DNA from: CAVXNP01 sp963763305 | GTDB lineage: Bacteria; Pseudomonadota; Gammaproteobacteria; Xanthomonadales; Rhodanobacteraceae | Direction of reading: 5' to 3' | Assembly (NCBI GenBank): GCA_963763305.1 | Contig: CAVXNP010000001.1 | Location: 1-64,000, forward strand | Length of the DNA stretch: 64,000 nucleotides | In this document: positions 36,681 to 46,402 of the stretch, piece by piece | How the letters are laid out: the number at the start of each line of letters is the position of its first letter | Numbering within the stretch: the stretch's first letter is position 1 | Position numbers and translations under genes: made by a program | The notes under the pieces: model-generated | What the model was told of the DNA's origin: nothing | The model's database searches: none | What the model saw: only the letters and a program-made list of their open reading frames with translations

Positions 36681-38120
36681 ATGCTCGACAAGACCTACCC
36701 CTATTACCTGGCCAACCGCCCGCAGCAGCCCAACGCCGACCTGGTGGTGCGCGACAAGTACAGCGGCCGGGTCGCCACCCGGGTCGCGGTGCCCGATGAC
36801 CGCGCGGTGGAAAAGGCGGTCGTCGCCGCGGTCAGGGCCGCGGCGCCGATGCGCGCGCTCAAGCCGTGGGCGCGGCAGAACGTGCTGCTGCATTGCGCGC
36901 GCCGCTTCGAGGAGCGCCGCGACGAGCTGGCGCGGGCGCTGTGCATCGAGGCCGGCAAGCCGATCAAGGACGCCGCCGGCGAAGTCACCCGCCTGATCGA
37001 GACGTTCCGCATTGCCGCCGAAGAAGCGCTGCGCATCAACGGCGAGACGCTCAACCTCGAGCTGGCCGGACGGCTGGACGGCTATCACGGCTACACCCGC
37101 AAGGTGCCGGTGGGGCCGGTGTCGTTCATCACGCCGTTCAACTTTCCGTTGAACCTGGTGGCGCACAAGGTGGCGCCGGCGATCGCCGCCGGCTGCCCGT
37201 TCGTGCTCAAGCCGGCGGAAAAAACCCCGATCGGCGCGCTGATCATCGGCCAGATCCTGGCCGAGACCGACCTGCCGCGCGGCGCCTTCTCGATCCTGCC
37301 GATGGATGGACAGAAGGCTTCGCCACTGGTGGAGGACGAGCGCTTCAAGCTGCTCTCGTTCACCGGCAGCCAGATCGGCTGGGAGCTGAAGGCGCGCGCC
37401 GGGCGCAAGAAGGTGATCCTGGAGCTGGGCGGCAATGCCGGCTGCATCGTCGATGCCGACCAGGGCGCGCACCTCGACCACGTCGTCGAGCGTCTGGTGT
37501 TCGGTGCGTTCTACCAGTCCGGGCAAAGCTGCATCAGCGTGCAGCGCATCTACGCGCACCAGTCGATCTACGACGCGCTGAAGAAAAAGCTGGTTGCCGC
37601 CACCCGCAAGCTCAAGGCCGGCGACCCGAAGAAGAAGGACACCTTCATCGGCCCGATGATCGACGAGGCGGCCGCCGAACGCCTGCAAGGCTGGATCGAG
37701 GAGGCCCGACAAGGCGGTGGCAAGGTGCTCTGCGGCGGCAAGCGCGAGGGCAACATGCTGCAGGCCACCCTGATGGAGGATGTCCCACGCGAAGCGAGGG
37801 CCAACCGGATGGAGGCCTTCGGACCGTTCGCCCTGCTGGCTCCGTTCGAGCGGTTCGACCAGGCCATCGCCCAGGTCAACGACTCCGACTACGGCCTGCA
37901 GGCGGGCATCTTCACCGACAGCCTGGACCATGCGATGCGCGCCTGGAGCGAACTGGAGCAAGGCGGCGTGATCGTCAACGACGTGCCCAGTTTCCGCGTG
38001 GACAACATGCCCTATGGCGGGGTCAAGCAATCGGGCTTCGGCCGCGAGGGCGTGCGCTATGCGATCGCGGACATGAGCGAGGAACGCCTGCTGGTGATGC
38101 GTGAGCCGGCCTCGGGGTGA
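36681..38120 (+). CDS. NAD(P)-dependent aldehyde dehydrogenase
   Basis: 479 residues of the ALDH superfamily. FITPFNFPLNLVAHKVAPAI, CPFVLKPAEKTPIGAL, LLSFTGSQIGWELK, the Glu site LELGGNAG and the catalytic Cys in FYQSGQSCISVQR are all present, with FGPFALLAPFERFDQAI near the end. It resembles lactaldehyde/glyceraldehyde-type dehydrogenases more than betaine types, but substrate is not assignable. The start at 36681 follows AGAGAACGCG. Convergent with the YdcF gene. Confidence 0.93.
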   Translation: MLDKTYPYYLANRPQQPNADLVVRDKYSGRVATRVAVPDDRAVEKAVVAAVRAAAPMRALKPWARQNVLLHCARRFEERRDELARALCIEAGKPIKDAAGEVTRLIETFRIAAEEALRINGETLNLELAGRLDGYHGYTRKVPVGPVSFITPFNFPLNLVAHKVAPAIAAGCPFVLKPAEKTPIGALIIGQILAETDLPRGAFSILPMDGQKASPLVEDERFKLLSFTGSQIGWELKARAGRKKVILELGGNAGCIVDADQGAHLDHVVERLVFGAFYQSGQSCISVQRIYAHQSIYDALKKKLVAATRKLKAGDPKKKDTFIGPMIDEAAAERLQGWIEEARQGGGKVLCGGKREGNMLQATLMEDVPREARANRMEAFGPFALLAPFERFDQAIAQVNDSDYGLQAGIFTDSLDHAMRAWSELEQGGVIVNDVPSFRVDNMPYGGVKQSGFGREGVRYAIADMSEERLLVMREPASG

Positions 38121-38147
38121 GTGCGGAAAAGAACACTGGCAGGGACA

Positions 38148-38924
38148 TCACCGGGTACGGTGCGCTAGCGGATGGTAGGAGGGCGTGAGGTGGCGATTGC
38201 GCCCGCTCCACTGGTAAAGATGATAGGCCAGCACACCGGCGTACTCGTGCAGCGCGGTATCCATCAGCTGGAAATTGGATGCCTTGGGCCGCCACGAGCC
38301 AAGCACCTTGAGGTAATCCGAGCGCACCGCGATCGGCCGGATGCCCGCGGCGGCGAAGTCGAGCATCGCCCGGCGCATGTGAAAGCCGGAGGTGACCAGC
38401 CATACGCGCTGGGCGCCGATCTGCCGCAGCAGCGGGGCCGCGTAGACCGCGTTCTGCCAGGTGTCCATGCTGCGCCTTTCCAGCACCATGTCGCCCTCCG
38501 GCACCCCCAGCTGGCCCAACGTCCGGGCATACACGTCCGACAGCGGGCGCCCCACCCGGCCGGCATCACCCCCGCTGACGAGTACCGTGCACCTGACCCG
38601 CGCACTGCGGCAATCGTGGTAGAGCACCGCGGTCTGCACGATACGACCGTAGGCGGTGCGGCCCGGCTCCACCGGTGCATGCGGTGCGCGCACCGCGCCG
38701 CCGGTGAGCAATACAATCGCGTTGCTTGGCGCCCACAGCAACGGCGGCGGCACGGCGTACGGTGCCTGCAGGCGGGCGAGCAACACCCTGGGCACCGGCC
38801 CGCAACCGATCGCGAAGAAGCCCAGGAGCGCCAGCACCAGGCCCACCACGCAAGTACGACGCCAGCCCAGCCAGCCCAGCGCCGCCGCCAGCAGCACCCA
38901 AAGCAACCACAGAGACAGGGACAT
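38148..38924 (-). CDS. YdcF/ElyC-family membrane protein (DUF218)
   Basis: 258 residues. Two N-terminal hydrophobic helices (about 1-42) anchor a DUF218 domain: AIVLLTGGAVR, VLVSGGDAGR, RSMDTWQNAVYAAPLL, VWLVTSGFHMRRAMLDF, and the C-terminal LHEYAGVLAYHLYQW. ElyC/SanA-type members are linked to envelope integrity and undecaprenyl carrier use (family knowledge). Confidence 0.87.
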   Translation of the reverse strand: MSLSLWLLWVLLAAALGWLGWRRTCVVGLVLALLGFFAIGCGPVPRVLLARLQAPYAVPPPLLWAPSNAIVLLTGGAVRAPHAPVEPGRTAYGRIVQTAVLYHDCRSARVRCTVLVSGGDAGRVGRPLSDVYARTLGQLGVPEGDMVLERRSMDTWQNAVYAAPLLRQIGAQRVWLVTSGFHMRRAMLDFAAAGIRPIAVRSDYLKVLGSWRPKASNFQLMDTALHEYAGVLAYHLYQWSGRNRHLTPSYHPLAHRTR

Positions 38925-39033
38925 CGCTCACCTTCTTGCCAACCGAGGGCCTTGATTATGGGTGGCATCATGTGAGCGGACTCTGCAGGCGGGCCATCGG
39001 TCGATGGCCGCCTGCGCAACCTGAGGAACGGCA

Positions 39034-40476
39034 ATGACCACGCTCGTGTTCGTCCATGGCTGGAGCGTCACCAATACCTCGACCTACGGCCGCATGCCCG
39101 AGCAGGTGCAGCAGCAGGCCGCCGCGGCGGGGATCGCGCTCACCCTGGCCGACATCCGACTATCGGAATACGTCAGTTTCGACGATGCGGTGACCATGGC
39201 CGACCTGGTGCGCGCCTTCGATCATGCGCTGCGCGAGCTGCAGCTGACCGACACCAGCTTCGCCTGCATCGCCCACTCGCTCGGTGGACCGGTGGTGCGC
39301 GAGTGGTTGCGCGCGCAACGCGAACGTCCCGGCCGCATGAGTCCCCTGCGATTGACCCATCTGGTGATGCTGGCGCCGGCCAACTTCGGCTCCGCGCTGG
39401 CGCAACTGGGCAAGAGTGCGCTGGGCAAGCTCAAGGCATGGTGGGAGGGCATCGAGCCGGGCCAGCGGCTGCTGGACTGGCTGGAGCTGGGCAGTCCGGC
39501 TTCGCTGTCGCTCAACCTGGACACCATCCACGGCGACGACCCGGCAAAGCGCGGACAGTTCGCCTTCGTGCTGACCGGCGATCGCCCCGATCGCGCGTTG
39601 TACGACCACCTCAACAGCTATACCGGCGAGGACGGCTCCGACGGCGTGGTGCGCATCGCCTCGGCCAACCTCAACGCACGGCACGCGGTACTCTCGGTCC
39701 GCGGCAGCAACCGCGCCGAGGCGAGCGATGTACTCGCCCTGACCTTGCTGCGCGGCCCGCGCTTCGCCTTCAAGCTGTTGCCCGGCGCCTCGCACGGTGG
39801 CGACCAGCACGGCATCCTCAGGCGCGCCGCCGCAGGCACGGTCGAGGCCATCGTGCGTTGCCTGGGCGTCCGCGACGCGGACGGCTACCGCGCCCTGTGC
39901 GACGCGTTCGATCGGGAAAACGCCCTGCGCGATGCGAACAAGGTCGAGCTGGAGCCGGCCGGCCCGTTCCCGCCACGGGTACATATCCATGACCCCTGCA
40001 GCCAGCTGATCCTGCGCCTCACCGATGAATCCGGGGAAGCGATGGTGCGCACGCGCCTGCTGCTTACCGCCGGCCCCCAGGCCAGCCCGGACCAGATGCC
40101 GCCCGGCTTCATGCTCGACCGCCAGGCGAACTCGCGCCAGCCCGCCACCATCACGCTGTTCCTCAACCATGCCCTGCTCGCCGGCGACCCGCAGGTGGCC
40201 GATCCGCGTGCCGATCGCGGCATCTTGCGCCAGGCGGTAACCGACCACCGCCCCTACGGTGCGCTGGTGCAGCCGCCGGACCTGACCGGGCTGATCCACC
40301 ATGCGCTGGCCCACAGCGCCCCGGACGAGGACCTGTTCGCCCTGTTCGGCGCCCACCAGACCACGGTGCTTGACGTGACCCTGCCGCGCCGGGTGCGCGA
40401 GGGCGTGTTCCGGCTGACCAGCCAGCTGGCGCCCCAGGACTTCGCCAAGCCAGTCGAGGGCGTGGTGATCCTCTGA
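39034..40476 (+). CDS. Alpha/beta-hydrolase, PGAP1/lipase-like
   Basis: 480 residues with no signal peptide. N-terminal LVFVHGW oxyanion segment and nucleophile elbow AHSLGG with Ser82; LVMLAPANFGS and SDGVVRIASANL follow as in PGAP1-like or phospholipase effectors. A further region of about 200 residues (300-480) is predominantly beta-like (RVHIHDPCSQLILRLTDESG) and not recognised. An esterase or phospholipase activity is likely; a secreted effector role is possible but no secretion genes are nearby. Confidence 0.78.
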   Translation: MTTLVFVHGWSVTNTSTYGRMPEQVQQQAAAAGIALTLADIRLSEYVSFDDAVTMADLVRAFDHALRELQLTDTSFACIAHSLGGPVVREWLRAQRERPGRMSPLRLTHLVMLAPANFGSALAQLGKSALGKLKAWWEGIEPGQRLLDWLELGSPASLSLNLDTIHGDDPAKRGQFAFVLTGDRPDRALYDHLNSYTGEDGSDGVVRIASANLNARHAVLSVRGSNRAEASDVLALTLLRGPRFAFKLLPGASHGGDQHGILRRAAAGTVEAIVRCLGVRDADGYRALCDAFDRENALRDANKVELEPAGPFPPRVHIHDPCSQLILRLTDESGEAMVRTRLLLTAGPQASPDQMPPGFMLDRQANSRQPATITLFLNHALLAGDPQVADPRADRGILRQAVTDHRPYGALVQPPDLTGLIHHALAHSAPDEDLFALFGAHQTTVLDVTLPRRVREGVFRLTSQLAPQDFAKPVEGVVIL

Positions 40477-40558
40477 GGAGGAGTCCATCGGGCACCGCTT
40501 GGCCGCGGTTAAGGCAAATACTGCACACTGCGCACCATCCTTCCCGCGCCGTCCGGCC

Positions 40559-43500
40559 ATGCACAAGAAACCGATCTTTTTCGATCCCACCGGACGGCGC
40601 GCCCATCGGGTCTCGCGACTTGCACTGCTCGCTGGCGTGGTCAGCACCCTGCTGGTGCTCGCCTGCGCTGTGAGCCTTTTCGTGGTGCCGAAGATGGCGG
40701 ACCTGCCTCTGGAGGGTCCCGCTCACTCGCTGCATGCGCTGGCCGGGGTCGCCCCGAAGGCACCACGATTCCTGAAGCCGGCGGCGCGGCTGGCCGCCGA
40801 AGTGCGCAAGCGGCAGTCGCTTTTGCAGGCGGTGCGCTCATCCCCGGGCACCGTGCGCACGCCGCGGGCCGCCTCGCTGCGCAAACCGGACGGGCGCTCG
40901 CTGGCGATCGGCTTCTACGTCAACTGGGACGACAACAGCTACCCGGCGCTCAAGCGGGCGCTTGCCGCGACTGGACTGGATGAGTCCCGGCTGGATGTCG
41001 CGTCAGCGGCCCGGACATGGCGCTGCAGATCGAGCATCGACCGCAGCGCGCATGGACCTGGTGCGCCAGCGAGAAGCCGACCATGCCGATCCTGCCGCTG
41101 CTGCAGAACAGCGTGGACGGGAACACCTGGGATGGCGCGGGCTGGCACGCTGCTGGCCGACCCGGTGCGGCGGCGGGCGCGCATCGCGCAGCTCGTCGGG
41201 CTGCTCGCGGCATATCACTTCCAGGGCGTCACCGTGGACTTCGAGGAACGTGCCCGCCTCGGCCCAGAACGACCTGAAAACGTTCCTCGGCGAACTGTCG
41301 GCCGCATTTCGCCGCACGGCTGGGGCATCGTGCTGTCGGTGCCGTTCGACGACGCCGAACTGGCACTACGCGGCGATGCCCGAAGGTCGACTTCGAGCTG
41401 CTGATGGCCTACGACCAGCACTGGGCCGGCAAGGACGCCGGGCAGCATCGCCGGCAGGACTGGTTCGAGAGCACGCTGGACAAGCGCATGAAGCACCTGG
41501 ACCCGGACCAGCGCGATCGTGGCGCTGGGCAACTACGGCTACGACTGGGCCAAGGCGGGCGACAACGCCGAGACGCTGACCTTCCAGGACGCGATGGACC
41601 GGCGGCCGACGCACAGGCGCCGATATCCGCTTCGATCCGGACAGCCTCAATCCGTCGTTCTCCTACAGCGAGGACGACGGCACGCGCGCACAAGGTATGG
41701 CTGCTCGATGCCGCCACCGCCTACAACCAGGTGCACGCCGGCCGACAACTACCGGCCCTATGGCTATGCGGTATGGCGGCTGGGATCGGAGGACCCCTCG
41801 ATCTGGTCGGTACTGGGTCGGCCGTACGGCGCCGCGGCGCCGGCCGGGCTGCGACGACATCGGGCAGGGCCAGGACATAGACATCGAGGGCCAGGCGAGA
41901 GCTGCTGCGGATCGCCTCGTCGCCTGCGCCCGGCGCGCGCACGCTGACCATGGATGCAGACGGCGACATCGCGGACGAACACTACACGCTCATTGCCGCG
42001 CTCCTACGTGATCCAGCGTACCGGCGGCGCCGGTCGCCAGGTCGCCCTGACCTTCGACGACGGCCCCGACCCGACCTGGACGCCGAAGATCCTGGACATC
42101 CTCAAGCGAGCGACACGTGCCGGCCACCTTCTTCATCATCGGCGAGAACGCCGAGATGGCGCCGGGCCTGCTGCAGCGCATGGTCGACGAGGGCCATGAC
42201 GTGGGCAACCACACCTTCACCCACCCCAACCTGGGCGAAGTGCCGGCGAGCATCGTAACGCTCGAACTCAATGCCACACAGCGACTGTTCGAGGCGGTCA
42301 CCGGCCGCTCGATGCGGCTGTTCCGCGCGCCCTACTTCGGCGACGCCGAGCCGACCACGGCCGATGAACTGGTACCGATCCAGATTGCGCAGAAGCTGGG
42401 TTACCTCGCGGTCGGCCTGCACGTGGACCCGAACGACTGGCAGCGTCCGGGGGCCGATCAGATCGTCAACCGGGTGCTGGCACAGGTGGCGCAAGCCTCG
42501 TCGCAACGATCCGCGCAAGTGGTGCTGTTGCACGACGGTGGCGGCGAGCGCTCGCAGACGTCTGGCCGCGTTGCCGCGGATCATCGATGGCTTGCGTGCG
42601 CAGGGCTTCCGGCTGGTGACGGTCTCGGCGCTTGCCGGGCTCGGTCGCGAGCAGACCATGCCGCCACTGCCGCCCGGCTCGCTGTCGCGATGGGCCGATC
42701 GCTCGGTATTCATCGGCGTGGGCTGGGCCGGGCATTTTCTGCTGTGGCTGTTCATGCTGGCGATCTGGCTGGGAGTGGCGCGCCTGCTGGTCCTTGGCGG
42801 GCTGGCGCTGCTCAACCGGCTGGGCGATCGCCGGCGCGCCACACCCCCTGCGGCCGGGGCCGACACCCTGGTCTCGGTGCTGATCCCTGCCTACAACGAG
42901 GCGAAGGTAATCGCCAGTTCGCTGCGGCGGATCCTGCACAGCCGCCACGCCAACCTGGAAGTGATCGTGGTCGACGACGGCTCCACCGATGCCACCTCGA
43001 CCGTGGTACGTCAGCAGTTGGCGGACGAGCCGCGCGTGCGGCTGATCACCACCGCCAATGCCGGCAAGGCCCACGCGGTCAATACCGCGCTGGCCGCATC
43101 GCATGGTGCGGTGGTGGTGGCGCTGGACGCCGATACCCAGTTCGAGCGCGACACCATCGGCCGGCTGGTGCGGTGGTTCGCCGACCCGCAGGTAGGCGCG
43201 GTGGCCGGCAACGCCAAGGTAGGCAACCGGATCAATCTGATCACCTGCTGGCAGGCGCTCGAATACATCACCGCACAAAACCTGGAACGACGCGCGCTGG
43301 CAGCGGTCGGCGCGATCACGGTGGTTCCCGGCGCGGTGGGCGCGTGGCGCCGCGAGGTGCTCGAACAGCTTGGCGGCTTCCCGGCCGACACCCTGGCCGA
43401 GGACCAGGACCTGACCCTGGCGGTACAGAAGGCCGGCTACCGCACGCTGTTCGACAGCACCGCGATAGCCTGGACCGAGGCTCCCGACACGGTGGGCGGC

Positions 43501-43986
43501 CTCGCCCGCCAGCGCTTTCGCTGGGCCTTCGGCACCTTGCAGTGCCTGTGGAAACACCGCGATGCCACCTTGCGGCCGCGTTATGGCGCGCTGGGCCTGC
43601 TGGCGCTGCCGCAGGTATGGCTGTTCCAGATCCTGTTCTCGGTGGTCTCTCCGCTGGTCGACCTGCTGCTGGTCTGGCAGATCATCGCCACCGGACTGGA
43701 TTACCTGCAGCACCGCGGCCAGTTCGATCCGGACAACCTGATCCGGATGGGTCTGTTCTACGTCGTCTTCATGGCGGTCGACCTGGCTGCCGCGGCGATC
43801 GCCTTCGCCATGGAGCGCGGCGAACGGTGGAGCCTGTTGTGGTGGCTGGTACTGCAGCGCTTCGGCTACCGCCAACTGATGTATTACGTGGTGGTACGGT
43901 CGGTCTGGACCGCGATCCGCGGCCCGTCGGTAGGCTGGGGAACGCAGGAGCGCAAGGCAACCGTCCGCGCCGGGGAAAGCGCGTGA
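40559..43986 (+). pseudogene. GH18-polysaccharide deacetylase-GT2 multidomain exopolysaccharide protein, heavily frameshifted
   Basis: Conceptually one protein of about 1140 residues. Part one is an N-terminal membrane helix (about 20-45) and a GH18-like hydrolase (GFYVNWDDNSYPALKRAL, catalytic FQGVTVDFE, LLMAYDQHWAGKDAG, GYAVWRLGSEDPSIW). Part two is a CE4 deacetylase with VALTFDDGPDPTW and VGNHTFTHPNLGE. Part three is a membrane GT2 synthase with VDDGST, DADTQF, EDQDL and QRFRW plus about four helices. The set resembles PgaB and PgaC of poly-N-acetylglucosamine synthesis fused together. Positions 40559-40980 and 42571-43986 read cleanly; between about 40990 and 42560 more than a dozen one-base indels split the frame. 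Confidence 0.8.
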
Positions 43987-44099
43987 ACCAGTGACGTGGC
44001 GCACACATTGACGCCTGATCGAGCACCGGCGGGGACCGTATCGCACGCCGCACGGCCAGTTGGTTATAGTTCCTCGACCGAGCCCAGCAAGAGTTCTGC

Positions 44100-44618
44100 A
44101 TGATCATCCGCGGCCAGACACCGAACGACCCTGCCAGCCTGCGCTCCTCCGGGCCGCAAGGCACCCAGTTGTTCTCTACCGAGGAACTGCGCCACTACGC
44201 CAGCGACATGGCGCCCGATGGCCGCGCCACCGTGCGCGAGCCGGTGCTCGAAGGTGTCGGCTCAAGCCTGCAAGGGCGGCGTTTCACGTTGCGCTCGGGC
44301 CGCCAGACCATCGGCCGCCAACGGGACAACAACATCGTGATCGATGACCTGAGCGTGTCGGCCTCGCATGCCTGGATCATGAACCAGCAGGGGCGCTACG
44401 CGATCATGAACACGCTGTCGACCAACGGCACCTTCGTCAACGACGTTCGCATCCACGAAAGCCCGCTTCGCCATGGCGACCGGGTGCGTTTCGGCCAGGC
44501 CGAGTTCGTGTTCCTGACCCGCGAGCTCGACGATGCCGGCCCCGCTCGCACGCGCTGGATCGTGGCGGTCGTGCTGGCGCTGGGCGGCCTGGCGGCAGTT
44601 GGCTGGTGGCTGCACTGA
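44100..44618 (+). CDS. FHA-domain membrane protein
   Basis: 172 residues. The forkhead-associated domain (about 62-140) has the conserved IGRQRDNNIVIDD, SVSASHAW, STNGTFVND and GDRVRFGQAEF, so it likely binds phosphothreonine. A C-terminal membrane helix (about 151-171) anchors it. The kinase gene starts 4 nt after its stop, so the FHA protein is an obvious substrate or adaptor of that kinase. Confidence 0.9.
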   Translation: MIIRGQTPNDPASLRSSGPQGTQLFSTEELRHYASDMAPDGRATVREPVLEGVGSSLQGRRFTLRSGRQTIGRQRDNNIVIDDLSVSASHAWIMNQQGRYAIMNTLSTNGTFVNDVRIHESPLRHGDRVRFGQAEFVFLTRELDDAGPARTRWIVAVVLALGGLAAVGWWLH

Positions 44619-44622
44619 GCCC

Positions 44623-46359
44623 ATGACGGGGCCGCGCGACATCCCGGCACAGGTCGGTCGGTACCGCATCGACGGGGTGCTCGGCGAAGGCGCAATGGCG
44701 GTGGTGTACCTGGGCTTCGACCCGGAGATCGAGCGCGAGGTGGCGATCAAGTGCCTGCGCCCGGAACTGGCCGCCGACCCGGGCTATCGGCGCCGATTCC
44801 TCACCGAGGCGCGTGCCGCGGGGCACCTGACCCACCCCAACATCGTGACCATCTTCGATGTCGGCGAGACGGACGACGGCCGCTCCTACATCGCGATGGA
44901 ACGACTGGCTGGCGAGACCCTGGCCAGCCGTGTGGCCAACGAGGGCTTTCCGCCGCTGCCGGTGATCGTCGACCTGCTTGGCCAGGTGGCCGCGGCACTC
45001 GACTACGCGCATGCCCAGGGCGTGGTGCACCACGACATCAAGCCCGAGAACATCATGCTGTCCGATGGCTGGCAGCACGCCAAGGTGAACGACTTCGGCA
45101 TCGCCGACATTCGCGGTCCGCATGGCGGGGCAAGCGACCAGCCCAGCGAGATCGGCGGCACGCCGGCATTCATGGCGCTGGAGCACCTGCGCGGCGAACG
45201 CACCGACGCGCGCAGCGACCTGTTCTCGCTGGGCGTGGTGATGTACTGGCTGGTGGCGGGCAAGCTGCCATGGTCCGACAGCGGTCACCTGCGCAAGGTG
45301 ATCCACGAGCGCCTGCGCATGCCGATACCGCCGCTGCAGCCGCGCGATCCGGCGACGCCATCGATCCTGTCCGGCATCGTGCATACCCTGCTCGCCCCGA
45401 CGCCGGCCGCGCGCTACCAGCGCGGCGCCGAGGTGGTCGGCGACCTGCGCCTGGCCCGGCGCGAATACGAACGCCTGCACGAAACGTCGCTGGCCACCCG
45501 CATCGTCTCGCTGCGGCTGCGCTGGGCCGGCATCCTCGGCGGGGTGCTCAGCCTGACCCTGCTGCTCGGCCTGGCGGTGATCTACGCCACGCAGAATACC
45601 GCGGTCACCGGGCTGGCACTGGATTTCGGCAGTTCGCTGGCACGCGTGGTGGCCAGTGAATCGGCCGAAGACATGCTGTTGGGGGACCGCGCCGCCACCC
45701 GCGCGCTGGTGCAGGACATGGCCCGCAACCAGCAGATCCATTATCTGGCGATCGCCAACCGCCAGGGTGAGGTCATCGCCAGCACCCGCGGCGACCAGGT
45801 CGGCCGGCCGCTACCCTCGCTTGCGGGCGAAAAGCCGCTGCCGCGCAACGGCGACGTCGACGGCTATCGCACCCGCCTGGATCCCGGTGGCTCTACTGCC
45901 GACGAAATGCTGCTGTTCGAGGTGCCGATCCGCTATCAGACGGCAGTGGTGGGCAACCTTCGGCTGGGAGTGAGCAGCGCGCCGCTGCATACCGCGCAGA
46001 AGACCACCCTGGGGGTGATTGCGGTCGTGCTGCTGTTGACGCTGGCGGCGGTGGTGGGCGCCGCCTACTGGATGTCGCGGCGGCTGCTGACCCTGCTCGA
46101 GCTGGTCGGCGACGCCTTGCGGAGGGTCGCACGCGGTGATTTCCAGTACCGCATCCGACTGGTCAGGCGCGACGAGCTGGGCCGGTTGTTCGCCTCGTTC
46201 AACATGATGAACAGCGCCCTGCAGGGGCGCCAGAGGCGACCGCGTCCAGTGGAGTCGGCAGGCCCCGCGGCGGCCACGGAAACCGCCCTGCTCAGCCAGC
46301 CCACCCGGGTGATCGAGCTGAAGCCGCGCCGGAACGATACCGGCAAGCCCACCGCCTGA
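44623..46359 (+). CDS. Membrane Ser/Thr protein kinase with extracytoplasmic sensor and HAMP
   Basis: 578 residues. Kinase domain (about 12-275): glycine loop GVLGEGAMAVVY, lysine in VAIKCLRPE, catalytic loop HHDIKPENIML, DFGIAD, and GTPAFMALEHL in place of APE. The HRD Arg is replaced by His, so activation-loop phosphorylation may not be required. A first membrane helix (about 305-327) leads into a periplasmic domain of about 140 residues resembling a Cache/PAS sensor, then a second helix (about 468-490) and a HAMP domain (RRLLTLLELVGDALRRVARG, DELGRLFASFN). Partner genes are the FHA protein upstream and PP2C on the opposite strand. Confidence 0.93.
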   Translation: MTGPRDIPAQVGRYRIDGVLGEGAMAVVYLGFDPEIEREVAIKCLRPELAADPGYRRRFLTEARAAGHLTHPNIVTIFDVGETDDGRSYIAMERLAGETLASRVANEGFPPLPVIVDLLGQVAAALDYAHAQGVVHHDIKPENIMLSDGWQHAKVNDFGIADIRGPHGGASDQPSEIGGTPAFMALEHLRGERTDARSDLFSLGVVMYWLVAGKLPWSDSGHLRKVIHERLRMPIPPLQPRDPATPSILSGIVHTLLAPTPAARYQRGAEVVGDLRLARREYERLHETSLATRIVSLRLRWAGILGGVLSLTLLLGLAVIYATQNTAVTGLALDFGSSLARVVASESAEDMLLGDRAATRALVQDMARNQQIHYLAIANRQGEVIASTRGDQVGRPLPSLAGEKPLPRNGDVDGYRTRLDPGGSTADEMLLFEVPIRYQTAVVGNLRLGVSSAPLHTAQKTTLGVIAVVLLLTLAAVVGAAYWMSRRLLTLLELVGDALRRVARGDFQYRIRLVRRDELGRLFASFNMMNSALQGRQRRPRPVESAGPAAATETALLSQPTRVIELKPRRNDTGKPTA

Positions 46360-46367
46360 ACCGGCCC

Positions 46368-46400
46368 GGATATTCCCGGTGCCGTGCTCCGGGAATATCC
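46368..46400. terminator. Inverted repeat between convergent kinase and LysM genes
   Basis: A perfect 12-bp stem GGATATTCCCGG / CCGGGAATATCC with a 9-nt loop occupies most of the 43-bp gap between two converging genes. There is no long T-run on either side, but the position fits a bidirectional transcription stop. Confidence 0.7.
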
Positions 46401-46402
46401 GC

